Of a DNA stretch of 64,000 bases, positions 1 to 8,509 are shown piece by piece. The notes under the pieces are model-generated. The model worked only from the letters and a program-made list of their open reading frames with translations, was not told the origin of the DNA and did not search any database. Within the stretch, counting starts at the first letter, position 1; each line of letters begins with the position of its first letter. Where the stretch lies: contig NZ_CP084058.1 of NCBI RefSeq assembly GCF_020215645.1, positions 6,324,001 through 6,388,000 on the forward strand, written 5' to 3'. Made by a program: the position numbers and the translations under genes. This DNA is from Nonomuraea gerenzanensis (GTDB lineage: Bacteria; Actinomycetota; Actinomycetes; Streptosporangiales; Streptosporangiaceae).

Positions 1-705
1 TACTACCAGCAGTCGCTCCACGAGGCCCACGCCCGCCTCACCCCGCCGGAAGGAACCACGGGGCAGCTCGCCGAACTCTGGACCCTGCACCCCGAACCCC
101 ACTATCCCTCCTTCTCCCGGCACATGGTGTGGTGGCCGCCCACCATGCCGTCCCACCGCGAGGCCGTGGCGGCGCACGTGCTGGCGTGCCTGCCGTGGGT
201 CATGGACAGCACCGACGGCCAGGTCGAGGTCGTGGCCGCCCTGGCGCACACCGGCGGCCCCGCGGGCATCGCGACCGCCAGCACGCTCGTCATCGGCATG
301 GGGCATCAGCTGCCCGCCCAGCGGGCGTTCGCCGCCGACGCGATCATCACCCTGGCCGCGTACGGTGGCCTGCCGGCAGCCGACCTCGGCCGGGCCGTGG
401 GCCATCTCGTCCGGGGCGAGCAGGTCAAGCTGAACCGGGTCACCGGCGTGCTCGACGAGGTCACCTCGGCCGGGGCGCACGCCGAGGTGTGGGCCGCGCT
501 GGCCGAGGCGGTCCCGCTGCTGCTGCCCGCGCCCGGTGAGAAGGCGAGGGCCGGGCTGGGCGAGCTGCTCAAGGTCGCCGTACGGGCGGCGGAGCTGACC
601 GGGGCCCGGGGAGAGCTGCCGGGGCTGGCGGACGTGGCCGCGCGCAAGGGCTCCAGCCAGCTGCTGCACCAGGCACGGCGCCTGCACGAGGTGATCGCGG
701 GATGA
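1..705 (+). CDS. C-terminal part of a large DUF6493-like protein
   Basis: The frame is open from the first base, so the gene starts before the window; only the last 234 residues are visible and they end at TGA 703-705. The segment is rich in Ala and Leu, helical, and has no membrane segment. It resembles the C-terminal region of large actinobacterial proteins annotated as DUF6493/DUF7824-type, which often sit beside SWIM zinc-finger or MoxR-type ATPase genes. That family name is from memory and the function is unknown. It converges on the tautomerase gene with an 8-base gap. Being a real coding frame is nearly certain; the family call is tentative. Confidence 0.7.
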   Translation, partial: YYQQSLHEAHARLTPPEGTTGQLAELWTLHPEPHYPSFSRHMVWWPPTMPSHREAVAAHVLACLPWVMDSTDGQVEVVAALAHTGGPAGIATASTLVIGMGHQLPAQRAFAADAIITLAAYGGLPAADLGRAVGHLVRGEQVKLNRVTGVLDEVTSAGAHAEVWAALAEAVPLLLPAPGEKARAGLGELLKVAVRAAELTGARGELPGLADVAARKGSSQLLHQARRLHEVIAG

Positions 706-713
706 TCAGCCCG

Positions 714-1073
714 TCACGAGGTCAGGACGCGCTTGTGGTAGCTCGCGAGGTCGCGTACCTCGACGGTGACCTGCACGTTCAGCCCCGTGGCCGGTTTGAG
801 GTGGTCGCACAGCCTCGCCAGGGCCAGCTCACCCAGGCGCGCCTTGGTGTCGGCGTCGCGGCCGGGCAGGATCGCGAGCTCCAGGTGGACCATCGCCTCG
901 CCGGCCCCGCCGCCGCCGATGACCGCCTCGTCGATGGGGCGGAAGCGGGTCTTGCAGTTCTGCACGGCGCTGCCGATCAGCTCGGCGGCGGCGGGATGGA
1001 AGGCCAGCGCGAACCCGTGCCGGTCGAAGGCCTCGGACAGCGACGGCGAATAGTCGACGGTGATGTGTGGCAT
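714..1073 (-). CDS. 5-carboxymethyl-2-hydroxymuconate isomerase-like tautomerase
   Basis: This 119-residue protein begins Met-Pro-His-Ile-Thr-Val-Asp-Tyr, the signature of CHMI-type members of the tautomerase superfamily, in which Pro-1 becomes the catalytic base after Met removal. Length is close to E. coli HpaF. The expected role is isomerising unsaturated keto acids in aromatic (homoprotocatechuate) breakdown, in the cytoplasm; no other gene of that pathway is nearby, so the substrate is open. The start is debatable. An ATG at 1082 has the better ribosome site (GGGAG, 8 bases away) but would bury the proline behind four residues. I chose 1073 because it exposes Pro-1. Confidence 0.8.
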   Translation of the reverse strand: MPHITVDYSPSLSEAFDRHGFALAFHPAAAELIGSAVQNCKTRFRPIDEAVIGGGGAGEAMVHLELAILPGRDADTKARLGELALARLCDHLKPATGLNVQVTVEVRDLASYHKRVLTS

Positions 1074-1226
1074 GCCGCTCATTGTCCAGGCTCCCGGCCT
1101 GGGATCAGCAGCCGCGTACGGCGTTGCGGGGCGTTGGATCGGTCGGGAATCGAGAAGCCCTGACCGGTGCCGGTGCGGATGGCGTGCAGACATCCCCTCC
1201 CGACGGCTGACAAGGGGCACCACGTC

Positions 1227-1559
1227 ATGAGCGGCACGTCCAAGGACGGCAGCGAGAAGACGCGACACGATCGATCGGCGGAGGGATTCTCCGAGCAGGA
1301 GCGCGCCGCGATGAAGGCGCGCGCCGCCGAACTGAAGCCGGCGGCACGCGGCGGCCGAGGCGCCAAGAAGGCGGCCGCTGATGAGGCGGCGGTGCTGGCG
1401 GCGATCGCCGCGATGGCGGAGCCGGACCGTGCGCTGACGCGAACGCGGCGCCGCACCGGCCGGTTCGATGATCATGTCCACGACGGTCACGGCCGGCACT
1501 CGGGCTCGATCGGCGGCCCGCGGCCCGTCCCGCCGTCCACGAACGGAGGACCTCCATGA
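1227..1559 (+). pseudogene. Truncated DUF1801-type (YdhG-like) protein
   Basis: The first ~65 codons match the N-terminus of small actinobacterial proteins often labelled iron chaperone/DUF1801: an acidic start, '[18 protein letters not shown]', then a Lys/Ala-rich helix and '[10 protein letters not shown]'. In that family the match should continue through a conserved ~80-residue core. Here, from about base 1425, the frame turns into an unrelated Arg/His-rich tail, so the core domain is missing. The frame ends at TGA 1557-1559, overlapping the start of the next broken gene. I read it as a remnant left by a deletion. It could still make a short peptide, but not a family-type protein. Confidence 0.6.
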
Positions 1560-2135
1560 CGATCCTGGCGGCCGGCGCGACCGGGCGCATCCTGGCCGAC
1601 CGCCTGCTGCGCGCCGGACAGCACGTACGCGCCCTGACGAGGAACCCCGCCACCGCCGCCCTGCCCGACGGGGTGGAACTGGTGGCCGGCGACATCAGCG
1701 ACGCGCCCGCCGCGCTCGACGGCGTGGACCGCGCCTGCTACCTGGCCGGCCTGCTCGACCCCGACCCCGCCGCGCCGCCGAGCAGGCCGGCGCCTTCGCC
1801 GGACAGGCCGTCGCATCGGGGCTCACCCGCATCGTCACCCTCACCAGTGACGCCGTGACCGACCGGCGGCCGGGGAGCTACGAGATGCTGCACCAGGCCG
1901 AGCAGGTCATCGAAGCCTCCGGCCTGCCATGGGCCCACGTCCGGCCGGGCGAGTTCGCCATCAACAAGGCCTACTCGCTGAGCGACCCGAATACCTGCTC
2001 GGCTACCAGGCCGAGTACGCCGAGGAGCCGCCCCCGGTCCTGCCCGACGTCGAACGCGTCCTCGGCAAGCCCGGCCGCACCTTCGTCCATTGGGTCACCG
2101 ACCACCGCGCCGACCTCACCCAGGGACTCCTAGCC
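1556..2135 (+). pseudogene. Decayed NmrA-like NAD(P)-binding SDR
   Basis: Pieces of an atypical short-chain dehydrogenase (NmrA/YtfG-like) lie in three different frames. The start at 1556 gives a shortened nucleotide-binding loop (ILAAGATG running straight into RILADRLL) and 'HVRALTRNP'. Near 1765-1780 the match moves to another frame ('AVASGLTRIVTLTSDAV', 'PGEFAINKAYSL'). Near 1985 it moves to the third frame ('VLPDVERVLGKPGRTF', 'WVTDHRADL'). A stretch of the central domain is also missing. At least two frameshifts plus deletions argue for real decay rather than one sequencing error. It runs into the 3' end of the convergent ABC permease gene. Confidence 0.75.
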
Positions 2136-2140
2136 GCCCC

Positions 2141-3838
2141 TCACCCGCCCCCTCCGGCCGAGCGGGCCGAGCGGACCGAGCGGGTCACGGCGGCGTCGCG
2201 GGAGGCCATCGCGTCCAGGAGGCCGGTGCCGCGCCGCTGGAGCAGCCGCACGGTGAGCGCCGGGACGGCGTACAGGACGACGGCGGCCAGCACGACGGCG
2301 CACAGGGCGGCCACCCACCCCGAGCCGCCGATGATCCCGGGCAGGACGGCGGCGAGCAGGACCACCGGGAAGACCGTCATCTGGCCGCCCGTCGGATCGC
2401 CCGCCTGCTGCCCCGGGTAGACGCGGTCGCGGGCGTCGGTGCCCACGGCCGGCATCACGAGCGCGAGCAGGGGCGCCACCGCGCAGGCGGTCGCGGACGC
2501 GGCGACGGCGCCACCGACGGCGGCACCGCCCAGGGGCGAGCCGGTCGCGGCCCACAGCACGGCCGTCAGCACGACGGACGGCACGCCGAACAGCAGCGCC
2601 CACGCCAGCATCCGCCCGCGCACGTCGGCCCGGAGCGCGCCCGGGGTGGTGAGCAGCTGCCACAGGGCGGTGCCGTCCAGGGCGTAGGTGTTGATCGCCA
2701 CCATCGCGCCGAACACCGCCGCCGCGGGGCCCGTCAGGGGCAACGCCCAGGTCCAGTCGGTGAGCGCGATGATGAGCGCCATCAGCAGCGGGGTCAGCCA
2801 GGCGCTGCGCAGCTCGACCCCGCGCGCCGGGTCGCGCAGCCAGGTGGCCAGCTCCCGGGAGACGACCGCCGCGACCTGCGGGGTGGTGAACGGCAACGGC
2901 AGCGGACGTCCCGGCACGGCCGGCCGTCGCGGGGTGGCCCGGCGAGGTGGCCGGCGCAGGGCCCGGGCCGTCAACGCGACCCACGCCAGCTGCAGCAGCG
3001 CGCCCGCGACCAGCAGCGCCGCCAGCGGCAGCACGACCGCGCCGAACCCTTCGCCGACCCCAGCACCGACCCCAGCACCGGATCCAGCGCCGGATCCAGC
3101 GCCGACCCCAGCACCGAAGTCGCCACCGAGGCCGGCGCCGTCGCGGGCGGCGAGCGTCGCGGCGTAGCCCCAGCCGGTGGGCAGAGCGGCGAGCACGTCG
3201 ATCAGCGGTGCGGGCAGTTCCCCGAACGCGGGGGTGACGACCGCCGTGTCGCCCTCGCCGAGCCGCGGCAGCAGCCAGGCCGCGACCGGCACCCACCCGG
3301 CGAACGACACCGCCAACATGATCGCGGTCTGCAGCCCGGCCATGGTCATCCCGGCCCGCGTCTGCAGCAGCCAGGCGGCCAGCGCCGCCACCGTCTTGCC
3401 CGCCCAGATCAGCAGATAGAGCTGCCCCACCACCGCTCCGGCCGCGACCGCCACCGCGGCGGGACCGCCCGGCGCGGCCAGCACCACCAGGGACACCAGG
3501 CACACCAGCGTGATCACCGGCCCGACGCCCACCAGCTCGGTCCACGACAGCGCCCGCGCCAGCCGCCACGGACGCAGCGGATAACCGCGCAGCCACTCGC
3601 GTGAGATGACCGACGGATCATGGCGAGGCTGGGCCAACGGCCCGAACACCCACATGCCACCCCACACGGTGAGCGCCACCGCGATCCAGCCCTGGTGGAT
3701 CGCGCCGCGCGCGGCCGGCACCGAAGCCGCGACTACCAGGGCGGCCAGCACCAGGCCGGTGACCAGGCTGAACGCGCGCTCCTGGTGCGGGCCGTTGCGG
3801 AACAGGCGCAGCTTGAGCGCGAACAGGGCGCCCGTCAT
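2141..3838 (-). CDS. ABC-2-type exporter permease
   Basis: A 565-residue polytopic membrane protein with about ten to twelve hydrophobic segments (for example around residues 22-40, 45-60, 105-140, 170-190 and many in the C-terminal half). It pairs with the ATPase gene upstream, overlapping it by 4 bases (ATGA), so the two are translationally coupled and should form one exporter. A Gly/Ala/Ser/Val-rich loop near residues 240-260 is encoded by a 12-bp tandem repeat. The substrate is unknown; control by the divergent TetR suggests drug or metabolite export. The frame stays open upstream inside the ATPase gene; the ATG at 3838 was chosen because it starts the hydrophobic protein and gives the overlap. 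Confidence 0.85.
   Translation of the reverse strand: MTGALFALKLRLFRNGPHQERAFSLVTGLVLAALVVAASVPAARGAIHQGWIAVALTVWGGMWVFGPLAQPRHDPSVISREWLRGYPLRPWRLARALSWTELVGVGPVITLVCLVSLVVLAAPGGPAAVAVAAGAVVGQLYLLIWAGKTVAALAAWLLQTRAGMTMAGLQTAIMLAVSFAGWVPVAAWLLPRLGEGDTAVVTPAFGELPAPLIDVLAALPTGWGYAATLAARDGAGLGGDFGAGVGAGSGAGSGAGVGAGVGEGFGAVVLPLAALLVAGALLQLAWVALTARALRRPPRRATPRRPAVPGRPLPLPFTTPQVAAVVSRELATWLRDPARGVELRSAWLTPLLMALIIALTDWTWALPLTGPAAAVFGAMVAINTYALDGTALWQLLTTPGALRADVRGRMLAWALLFGVPSVVLTAVLWAATGSPLGGAAVGGAVAASATACAVAPLLALVMPAVGTDARDRVYPGQQAGDPTGGQMTVFPVVLLAAVLPGIIGGSGWVAALCAVVLAAVVLYAVPALTVRLLQRRGTGLLDAMASRDAAVTRSVRSARSAGGGG
3060..3119. repeat. 12-bp tandem repeat inside ABC permease gene, 5 copies
   Basis: Five 12-base units of the type CCAGCACCGACC (plus strand), with A/G and GAT/ACC variants, starting at 3060, 3072, 3084, 3096 and 3108. 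On the minus strand they encode a Gly-Ala-Gly-Val/Ser loop of the permease. The unit length is a multiple of three, so copy number can change without breaking the frame. Confidence 0.85.
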
Positions 3839-4590
3839 CGCAGCCACTCCAGCGGACGTACCGGGTCGGCCCCCACCAGCTCGATGAACCGCTCGTTCAG
3901 CGTCGAGCCCGCGGCCACCTCCGCCACCGGCCCCTCGACCAGCACCCGCCCGCCGGCCACCACCGCCACCCGGCGGCAGTTGCGTTCGACGAAGTCCATG
4001 ATGTGGCTGGACAGGAGCACGGTGCCGCCGGCGTCCACGTACTGCTTGAGCACCTGCTCGATGGAGTGGGCCGAGACCGGGTCGATGGCCTCGAACGGCT
4101 CGTCCAGCACCAGGACGCGGGGCCGGTGCAGCAGCGCCAGCGCGAGGTTGATCTTCTTGCGCATGCCCGTGGAGTACTCGACGACCAGCGTGCGCGGGAC
4201 GGCGTCCAGCCCGAGGATCTCCAGCAGGTCCGCCGCGCGGGCCCGCCAGCCGTCGTCCAGGCCGCGCAGGCCGGCGCTGTAACGCAGGACCTCGGTGGCG
4301 GTCAGCCGCTCGGGCAGGGACAACCCGTCCATCATGACGCCGAGCTGGGCGAGGGCGGCCTCGCGCTCGGTGCGCAGGTCGTGGCCGGCGATTTTGATCG
4401 TTCCGGCTGTCGGCTCGCGCAGGCCGCAAAGGGCCGTCAAGGTCGTGGTCTTGCCGGCTCCGTTCGGGCCGACGATGCCGTAGAACATGCCTGGCGGAAC
4501 GCTCAGGCTGAGCCGGTCGACGGCGAGCACGGAGCCGAATCGCTGGGTGAGGTCCGCCACCTCGATGGCGGGGACGGGGAGATCGGGCAC
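3835..4590 (-). CDS. ABC transporter ATP-binding protein
   Basis: The ATPase of the exporter: Walker A GPNGAGKTT at residues 41-49, a signature variant YSTGM, Walker B VLVLDEP, and an H-loop in LLSSHIMD. 'YSTGMRKK' in place of LSGGQ is usual for ABC-2/multidrug-type exporters. I start at GTG 4590, giving 251 residues, because AGGAAAG lies at a good distance and the fold begins a few residues later. An in-frame ATG at 4665 would add 25 low-complexity residues and place operator 4632-4648 inside the gene, which is less likely. It overlaps the permease by 4 bases and is divergent from the tetR gene. Confidence 0.9.
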   Translation of the reverse strand: MPDLPVPAIEVADLTQRFGSVLAVDRLSLSVPPGMFYGIVGPNGAGKTTTLTALCGLREPTAGTIKIAGHDLRTEREAALAQLGVMMDGLSLPERLTATEVLRYSAGLRGLDDGWRARAADLLEILGLDAVPRTLVVEYSTGMRKKINLALALLHRPRVLVLDEPFEAIDPVSAHSIEQVLKQYVDAGGTVLLSSHIMDFVERNCRRVAVVAGGRVLVEGPVAEVAAGSTLNERFIELVGADPVRPLEWLR

Positions 4591-4631
4591 GGTCTTCTTT
4601 CCTGAGCGTCCGGTGAGCGGGGCCGCTGGAA

Positions 4632-4648
4632 CGGCACGTACCGTGCCG
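4632..4648. promoter_or_regulatory. TetR operator O1 (ABC side)
   Basis: CGGCACGTACCGTGCCG: 7-base arms CGGCACG/CGTGCCG around a 3-base centre. The arms are identical to those of O2 at 4696-4712, 64 bases away. It sits 42 bases upstream of the preferred ATPase start. Confidence 0.75.
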
Positions 4649-4695
4649 CTAGCGGACGCGGCCATTCTCGGCAGATCGCCAGGAATCTGTCAATA

Positions 4696-4712
4696 CGGCA
4701 CGTGCCGTGCCG
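4696..4712. promoter_or_regulatory. TetR operator O2 (tetR side)
   Basis: CGGCACGTGCCGTGCCG has the same arms as O1. It lies directly upstream of the likely -10 box TAGGAT (4714-4719) and ends 13 bases before the GTG of tetR, so bound repressor would block tetR's own promoter. Confidence 0.75.
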
Positions 4713-4713
4713 T

Positions 4714-4719
4714 TAGGAT
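4714..4719 (+). promoter_or_regulatory. -10 box of leaderless tetR transcript
   Basis: TAGGAT ends 6 bases before GTG 4726. This is the spacing expected if transcription begins at the start codon, as is common in actinobacteria. It is inferred from sequence only. Confidence 0.45.
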
Positions 4720-4725
4720 GACGAC

Positions 4726-5307
4726 GTGACCACCAGCCGCCACGATCGCGCCGCGACGCGCACGCGAGCGATCATGCAAGCCACGCTCGCCCTGGCCCAG
4801 GAGCTCGGCTACGCCAGGCTGAGCATCGAGGCGGTCGCGGCCCGCGCCGGGGTCGGCAAGCACACGATCTATCGCCGCTGGCCCTCCAAGGGCCTGCTGT
4901 TCCTCGACTCGCTGCTGTCACTGAACGAGCCCGTCCTCGACTACCCCGACACCGGCGACATCCTGGCCGATCTGCGCTGCCAGATCTACGCGGCGGTGGA
5001 CCTGCTGGCCAATCCGCCCTGGGGCCCGCTCTATCAGGCGCTGGTGGGCGAGGCCCAGCACGATCCCGCGGTCGCCGCCGGTCTCGACGAGCGTTTCATC
5101 CGGCCGCAGACCGACAAGACCGTCGCCCGGCTGAAGGCGGCCCAGGAGCAGGGGCAGGTCTCCGCCGGCTTCGACCTCGACCTGGTGATGGCGATCCTGT
5201 CCGGGCCGCTGTACTACCGGCTGCTGATCAGTCAGGAGCCCGTGAGCCACGACTACGTCGATCGGGTGCTGCACGCCCTCTTCGCCGGCCTGAGCCCGAG
5301 GCACTGA
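4726..5307 (+). CDS. TetR/AcrR family repressor of the adjacent ABC exporter
   Basis: 193 residues. An N-terminal TetR DNA-binding domain (about residues 10-58: RAIMQATLALAQELGY, then AVAARAGVGKHTIYRRW) is followed by a TetR_C-type ligand domain. It is transcribed away from the ABC genes, and two identical-arm palindromes lie in the shared promoter, so autorepression and control of the exporter are likely. The inducer is unknown. The GTG start is supported by AGGA 9 bases upstream and by the -10 box placed for a leaderless transcript. Confidence 0.92.
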   Translation: MTTSRHDRAATRTRAIMQATLALAQELGYARLSIEAVAARAGVGKHTIYRRWPSKGLLFLDSLLSLNEPVLDYPDTGDILADLRCQIYAAVDLLANPPWGPLYQALVGEAQHDPAVAAGLDERFIRPQTDKTVARLKAAQEQGQVSAGFDLDLVMAILSGPLYYRLLISQEPVSHDYVDRVLHALFAGLSPRH

Positions 5308-5380
5308 GCCGGGCGGCCGGCGCCCTTTCTGGAATTTGGGCCTTGTGTAAGGTCTGATGTCAACTTAGGCTGCGCCGCAA

Positions 5381-5399
5381 GTTAAGAAACTTTCCTAAC
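5381..5399. promoter_or_regulatory. Candidate operator upstream of GH5 cellulase
   Basis: GTTAAGAAACTTTCCTAAC is an imperfect palindrome (arms GTTAAGAAA/TTTCCTAAC) placed just before the ribosome site GGGAG. AT-rich palindromes of this look occur before secreted glycosidase genes in actinobacteria and may bind ROK-type regulators; that link is inference. Confidence 0.45.
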
Positions 5400-5410
5400 G
5401 GGAGTCGTAC

Positions 5411-6826
5411 GTGAGAAGGATCTTAGCGATCGTGGCCGCGCTGGCACTGCCCTTCATGGTGCCGGCGGGCGCCGACGCGGCGGCCGACCCGCTGGTGTCG
5501 CAGGGCAAGGCCGTGACGGCCTCCTCGGTCGAGGCCGCCGGCCTGGAGCCCGGCAAGGCGGTGGACGGCAGCACGTCCACGCGCTGGGCCAGCGCGGAAG
5601 GGGTGGACCCGCAGTGGATCCGGGTGGACCTCGGCTCCGCGCACACCCTCTCCCGGGTACGGCTGACCTGGGAGGTCGCGCACGCCACGGCGTACCGGGT
5701 GCAGACCTCGCCCGACGGCTCCACCTGGAGCGACGTCTACGCCACCACCGCCGGCGACGGAGCGGTGGACGACCTCACGGTCAGCGGCAGCGGCCGGTAC
5801 GTCCGGGTGTACGGCACGCAGCGCGGCACCCCGTACGGCTACTCCCTGTGGGAGCTGGAGGTCTACGGCGCCCCTGTCGGCGGCGGCGGCGGGACGCCCG
5901 TGCAGGCGAACGGGCAGCTGCGCGTGTGCGGCATCAAGCTCTGCAACGAGAACGGCAAGCAGATCCAGCTGCGCGGCATGAGCAGCCACGGCATCCAGTG
6001 GTACAACCAGTGCCTCAACGCCGCCTCGCTCGACGCGCTGGCCGGCGACTGGAAGGCCGACGTCCTGCGCATCTCGATGTACATCCAGGAGGGCGGCTAC
6101 GAGAGCGACCCCCGGCTGTTCACCGACCGCGTGCACTCCCTGATCGAGATGGCCACCGCCCGCGGCATGTACGCGATCGTGGACTGGCACCTGCTCACCC
6201 CCGGCGACCCGATGTACAACCTCGCCCGGGCCAGGACCTTCTTCACCGAGATCGCCCAGCGGCACAACGGCAAGAAGAACGTCCTGTACGAGATCGCGAA
6301 CGAGCCGAACGGCGACGCCGTCACGTGGCCCGTCATCCGCGACTACGCGCACCAGCTCATCCCGGTGATCCGGCAGCACGACCCCGACGCCCCGATCCTG
6401 GTGGGCACCCGGGCGTGGTCGTCGCTCGGCGTCTCCGGCGGCGGCGACGAGAGTGAGATCGTCAGCAACCCGGTCAACGCCGCCAACATCATGTACACCT
6501 TCCACTTCTACGCGGGCTCGCACGGCACCGAGTACCTGAACACGCTGTCCAGGGCCGCCGACCGGCTGCCGATCTTCGTGACCGAGTTCGGCACCCAGAG
6601 CGCGTCCGGCGACGGGGCCAACGACTTCGCCAGGTCGCAGCAGTACCTCGACCTGATGGCCCAGAAGAAGATCAGCTGGGTGAACTGGAACTACTCCGAC
6701 GACTTCCGCACCGGCGCCGTCTTCAGGACCGGGACCTGCCCGAACGGCTCGTTCGCCGGGACGGGCAACCTCAAGGAGGCCGGCGTCTGGGTCCGTGACA
6801 GGATCCGCACCGCCGACGACTTCTGA
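5411..6826 (+). CDS. Secreted GH5 endoglucanase with N-terminal CBM32-like domain
   Basis: 471 residues. A signal peptide covers about residues 1-25 (MRRILAIVAALALPFMVPAG, then ADAA). A discoidin/F5-8C (CBM32-like) sugar-binding domain covers about 28-155, a Gly-rich linker about 157-163, and a GH5 catalytic barrel about 170-471. Catalytic residues are visible: acid/base Glu298 in YEIANEPNG and nucleophile Glu392 in FVTEFGT, with YTFHFYAG between them, typical of GH5 beta-1,4-glucanases. The protein should be exported and cut cellulose or related beta-glucan. GTG start with GGGAG 6 bases upstream. It stands alone between the TetR and kinase genes; a palindrome before the ribosome site suggests sugar-responsive control. 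Confidence 0.92.
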   Translation: MRRILAIVAALALPFMVPAGADAAADPLVSQGKAVTASSVEAAGLEPGKAVDGSTSTRWASAEGVDPQWIRVDLGSAHTLSRVRLTWEVAHATAYRVQTSPDGSTWSDVYATTAGDGAVDDLTVSGSGRYVRVYGTQRGTPYGYSLWELEVYGAPVGGGGGTPVQANGQLRVCGIKLCNENGKQIQLRGMSSHGIQWYNQCLNAASLDALAGDWKADVLRISMYIQEGGYESDPRLFTDRVHSLIEMATARGMYAIVDWHLLTPGDPMYNLARARTFFTEIAQRHNGKKNVLYEIANEPNGDAVTWPVIRDYAHQLIPVIRQHDPDAPILVGTRAWSSLGVSGGGDESEIVSNPVNAANIMYTFHFYAGSHGTEYLNTLSRAADRLPIFVTEFGTQSASGDGANDFARSQQYLDLMAQKKISWVNWNYSDDFRTGAVFRTGTCPNGSFAGTGNLKEAGVWVRDRIRTADDF

Positions 6827-6948
6827 CGCGGGCAGGTGTGGCGAGGGCGTCCCGCGTCCCGGCCGGTGGTGCCGGGCGCGGGACGTCCGCGTACGAGAAG
6901 TAAGCGTTCTGATACCACCCCGCAAGCCGAAATGATCACAATAGGCAG

Positions 6949-8427
6949 GTGAGTGACGACATCCAGCAGATCGGCCCGTACACCATCATCCGACGCCTCG
7001 GCCGAGGCGGGATGGGCACCGTGTACCTGGCCCGGCTCGGAGACTCACCACCGGTCGCGCTCAAGGTCCTGCACCCCGGCACGGACCCCGGCTTCGAGCG
7101 CCGCTTCACCAGGGAGGTCGAGGCGGCGCGCCGCGTGGCCCGCTTCTGCACCGCCCCGGTCCTGGACGCCGGCGTGGACGGGCAGACCCCCTACCTCGTC
7201 ACCGAGTACGTGGACGGCCCCGACCTGGCCACGGCGATCCGCGACGGCGGCCCCCTGTCGGGCGCGAACCTGGAGGCGCTGGCCGTCGGCGTGGCCACGG
7301 CGCTGGTCGCGATTCACCAGGCCGGCATCGTGCACCGCGACCTCAAACCCGCCAACATCCTGCTCAGCTCCCTCGGCCCCCGCGTCATCGACTTCGGCAT
7401 CGCCCAGTTCCTGACCCCGGACGCGACCAGGTCCGCGGCGATCGTGGGCACGCCTGCGTACATGTCGCCCGAGCAGGCCGCCGGCGAGCCGGTCACGGCG
7501 GCCGGCGACGTGTTCGCCTGGGGCGGCGTGGTCGTGCACGCGGCGACGGGCAAGGCTCCCTTCGGCGTGGGCGGCGCCCACGAGGTGCTGTACCGGGTGG
7601 TGCACTACGCGCCGGACCTCAGCGGCCTGGACGCCCGGCTGTATCCGCTGGTGGAGCAGGCGCTGGCCAAGGACCCGGCCCGGCGGCCCACCTCGCGGCA
7701 ACTGCTCGACCGCCTGCTCGGCCGCGAGTCGATCAACGTGGCCGCCGCCACCGACCTGGTCAGCCGGTCATGGGGGCAGCGGGACCCGGCGCCCGCCCCG
7801 GCCCGGCGCAGGGCCCGCTGGGTGCGCCCGGTGACGGCGATCGGCGCCGCGCTGCTGGCCTCGGCCGTCACCGCCGTGGCGCTGCTGCAGTCGGGCAACG
7901 CCTCGCCCACCGTCTCGCCCACCGTCTCGCAAACCGTCTCGCCGACCCGGACCGCCGCCGTCGCCACGGTCACCGTCTCGTCCCCCACGCACGTGCACGC
8001 CACCACGGGCCTGGCCGCGAGGGACCTGTTCGTCTCGAACTCGGACAGCAGGCAGGTCCCCGTCCACGTCTCGATCGACCGGCTCGTCCGCGAGTTCGAC
8101 GAGGTGCGGCTGGAGTGGACGGTGGAGAACCTCGCCACCGGCGGCGAGCAGGCCGACCTGTTCAGCATCCTGGGCGGCGAGGGGGCGTGGGACGTGCAGG
8201 GCATCTCGATCCGGCCGGGCCGCTCGGCCAAGGCCTACCACCCGTACGTGGAGGGCGAGGTCTGCCAGTGCACGTACTGGGCGAGCTACGCCAACGTGAT
8301 CAACGCCGGTGGTTCGCTGCAGTTCTTCGCCGTCTTCCGCGGGCTGCCCGCCGACGCCGCCAAGGCGGACCTCGACCTGCTGGGCCTCGGGCGCTTCGAC
8401 GGCGTCCCCATCGTGGAAGCCCAGTGA
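6949..8427 (+). CDS. Membrane serine/threonine protein kinase
   Basis: 492 residues. An N-terminal Hanks-type kinase domain (about 10-265) has glycine loop GRGGMGTVYLA, catalytic Lys in VALKVL, HRDLKPANIL, DFG in VIDFGIA and the SPEQ activation segment. One membrane helix follows at about 290-310, then a Ser/Pro/Thr repeat linker and an extracytoplasmic domain (about 355-492) with a Cys-x-Cys pair (EVCQCTYW). It lacks PASTA domains, so the ligand is not predicted to be peptidoglycan. The outer domain is not one I recognise. GTG start; the upstream ribosome signal is weak (TAGGCAG). The sigma-factor gene follows after 82 bases. Confidence 0.9.
   Translation: MSDDIQQIGPYTIIRRLGRGGMGTVYLARLGDSPPVALKVLHPGTDPGFERRFTREVEAARRVARFCTAPVLDAGVDGQTPYLVTEYVDGPDLATAIRDGGPLSGANLEALAVGVATALVAIHQAGIVHRDLKPANILLSSLGPRVIDFGIAQFLTPDATRSAAIVGTPAYMSPEQAAGEPVTAAGDVFAWGGVVVHAATGKAPFGVGGAHEVLYRVVHYAPDLSGLDARLYPLVEQALAKDPARRPTSRQLLDRLLGRESINVAAATDLVSRSWGQRDPAPAPARRRARWVRPVTAIGAALLASAVTAVALLQSGNASPTVSPTVSQTVSPTRTAAVATVTVSSPTHVHATTGLAARDLFVSNSDSRQVPVHVSIDRLVREFDEVRLEWTVENLATGGEQADLFSILGGEGAWDVQGISIRPGRSAKAYHPYVEGEVCQCTYWASYANVINAGGSLQFFAVFRGLPADAAKADLDLLGLGRFDGVPIVEAQ
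7903..7950. repeat. 12-bp tandem repeat in kinase linker
   Basis: Units of TCGCCCACCGTC at 7903 and 7915, a variant at 7927 and a partial copy at 7939 encode Ser-Pro-Thr-Val repeats just outside the membrane helix. The unit is a whole number of codons, so the linker can change length without loss of frame. Confidence 0.75.
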
Positions 8428-8509
8428 TCCCGGCGGCGACCGACCGGTTTTCCGCGTCCGCGGTGTCCATCCCTTCAGAGAGAGGATCGACCAGAGACCG
8501 GGAGCCGAC

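Noticed and set aside
2130..3604. Long overlapping open frames on both strands over the ABC permease region
   Set aside because: Only the minus frame ending at 2141 gives a hydrophobic transporter coupled to the ATPase; the others are Arg/Gly-rich shadows.
4591..4665. N-terminal extension of the ABC ATPase starting at 4665
   Set aside because: It is unconserved, contains operator O1, and a GTG at 4590 has a better ribosome site.
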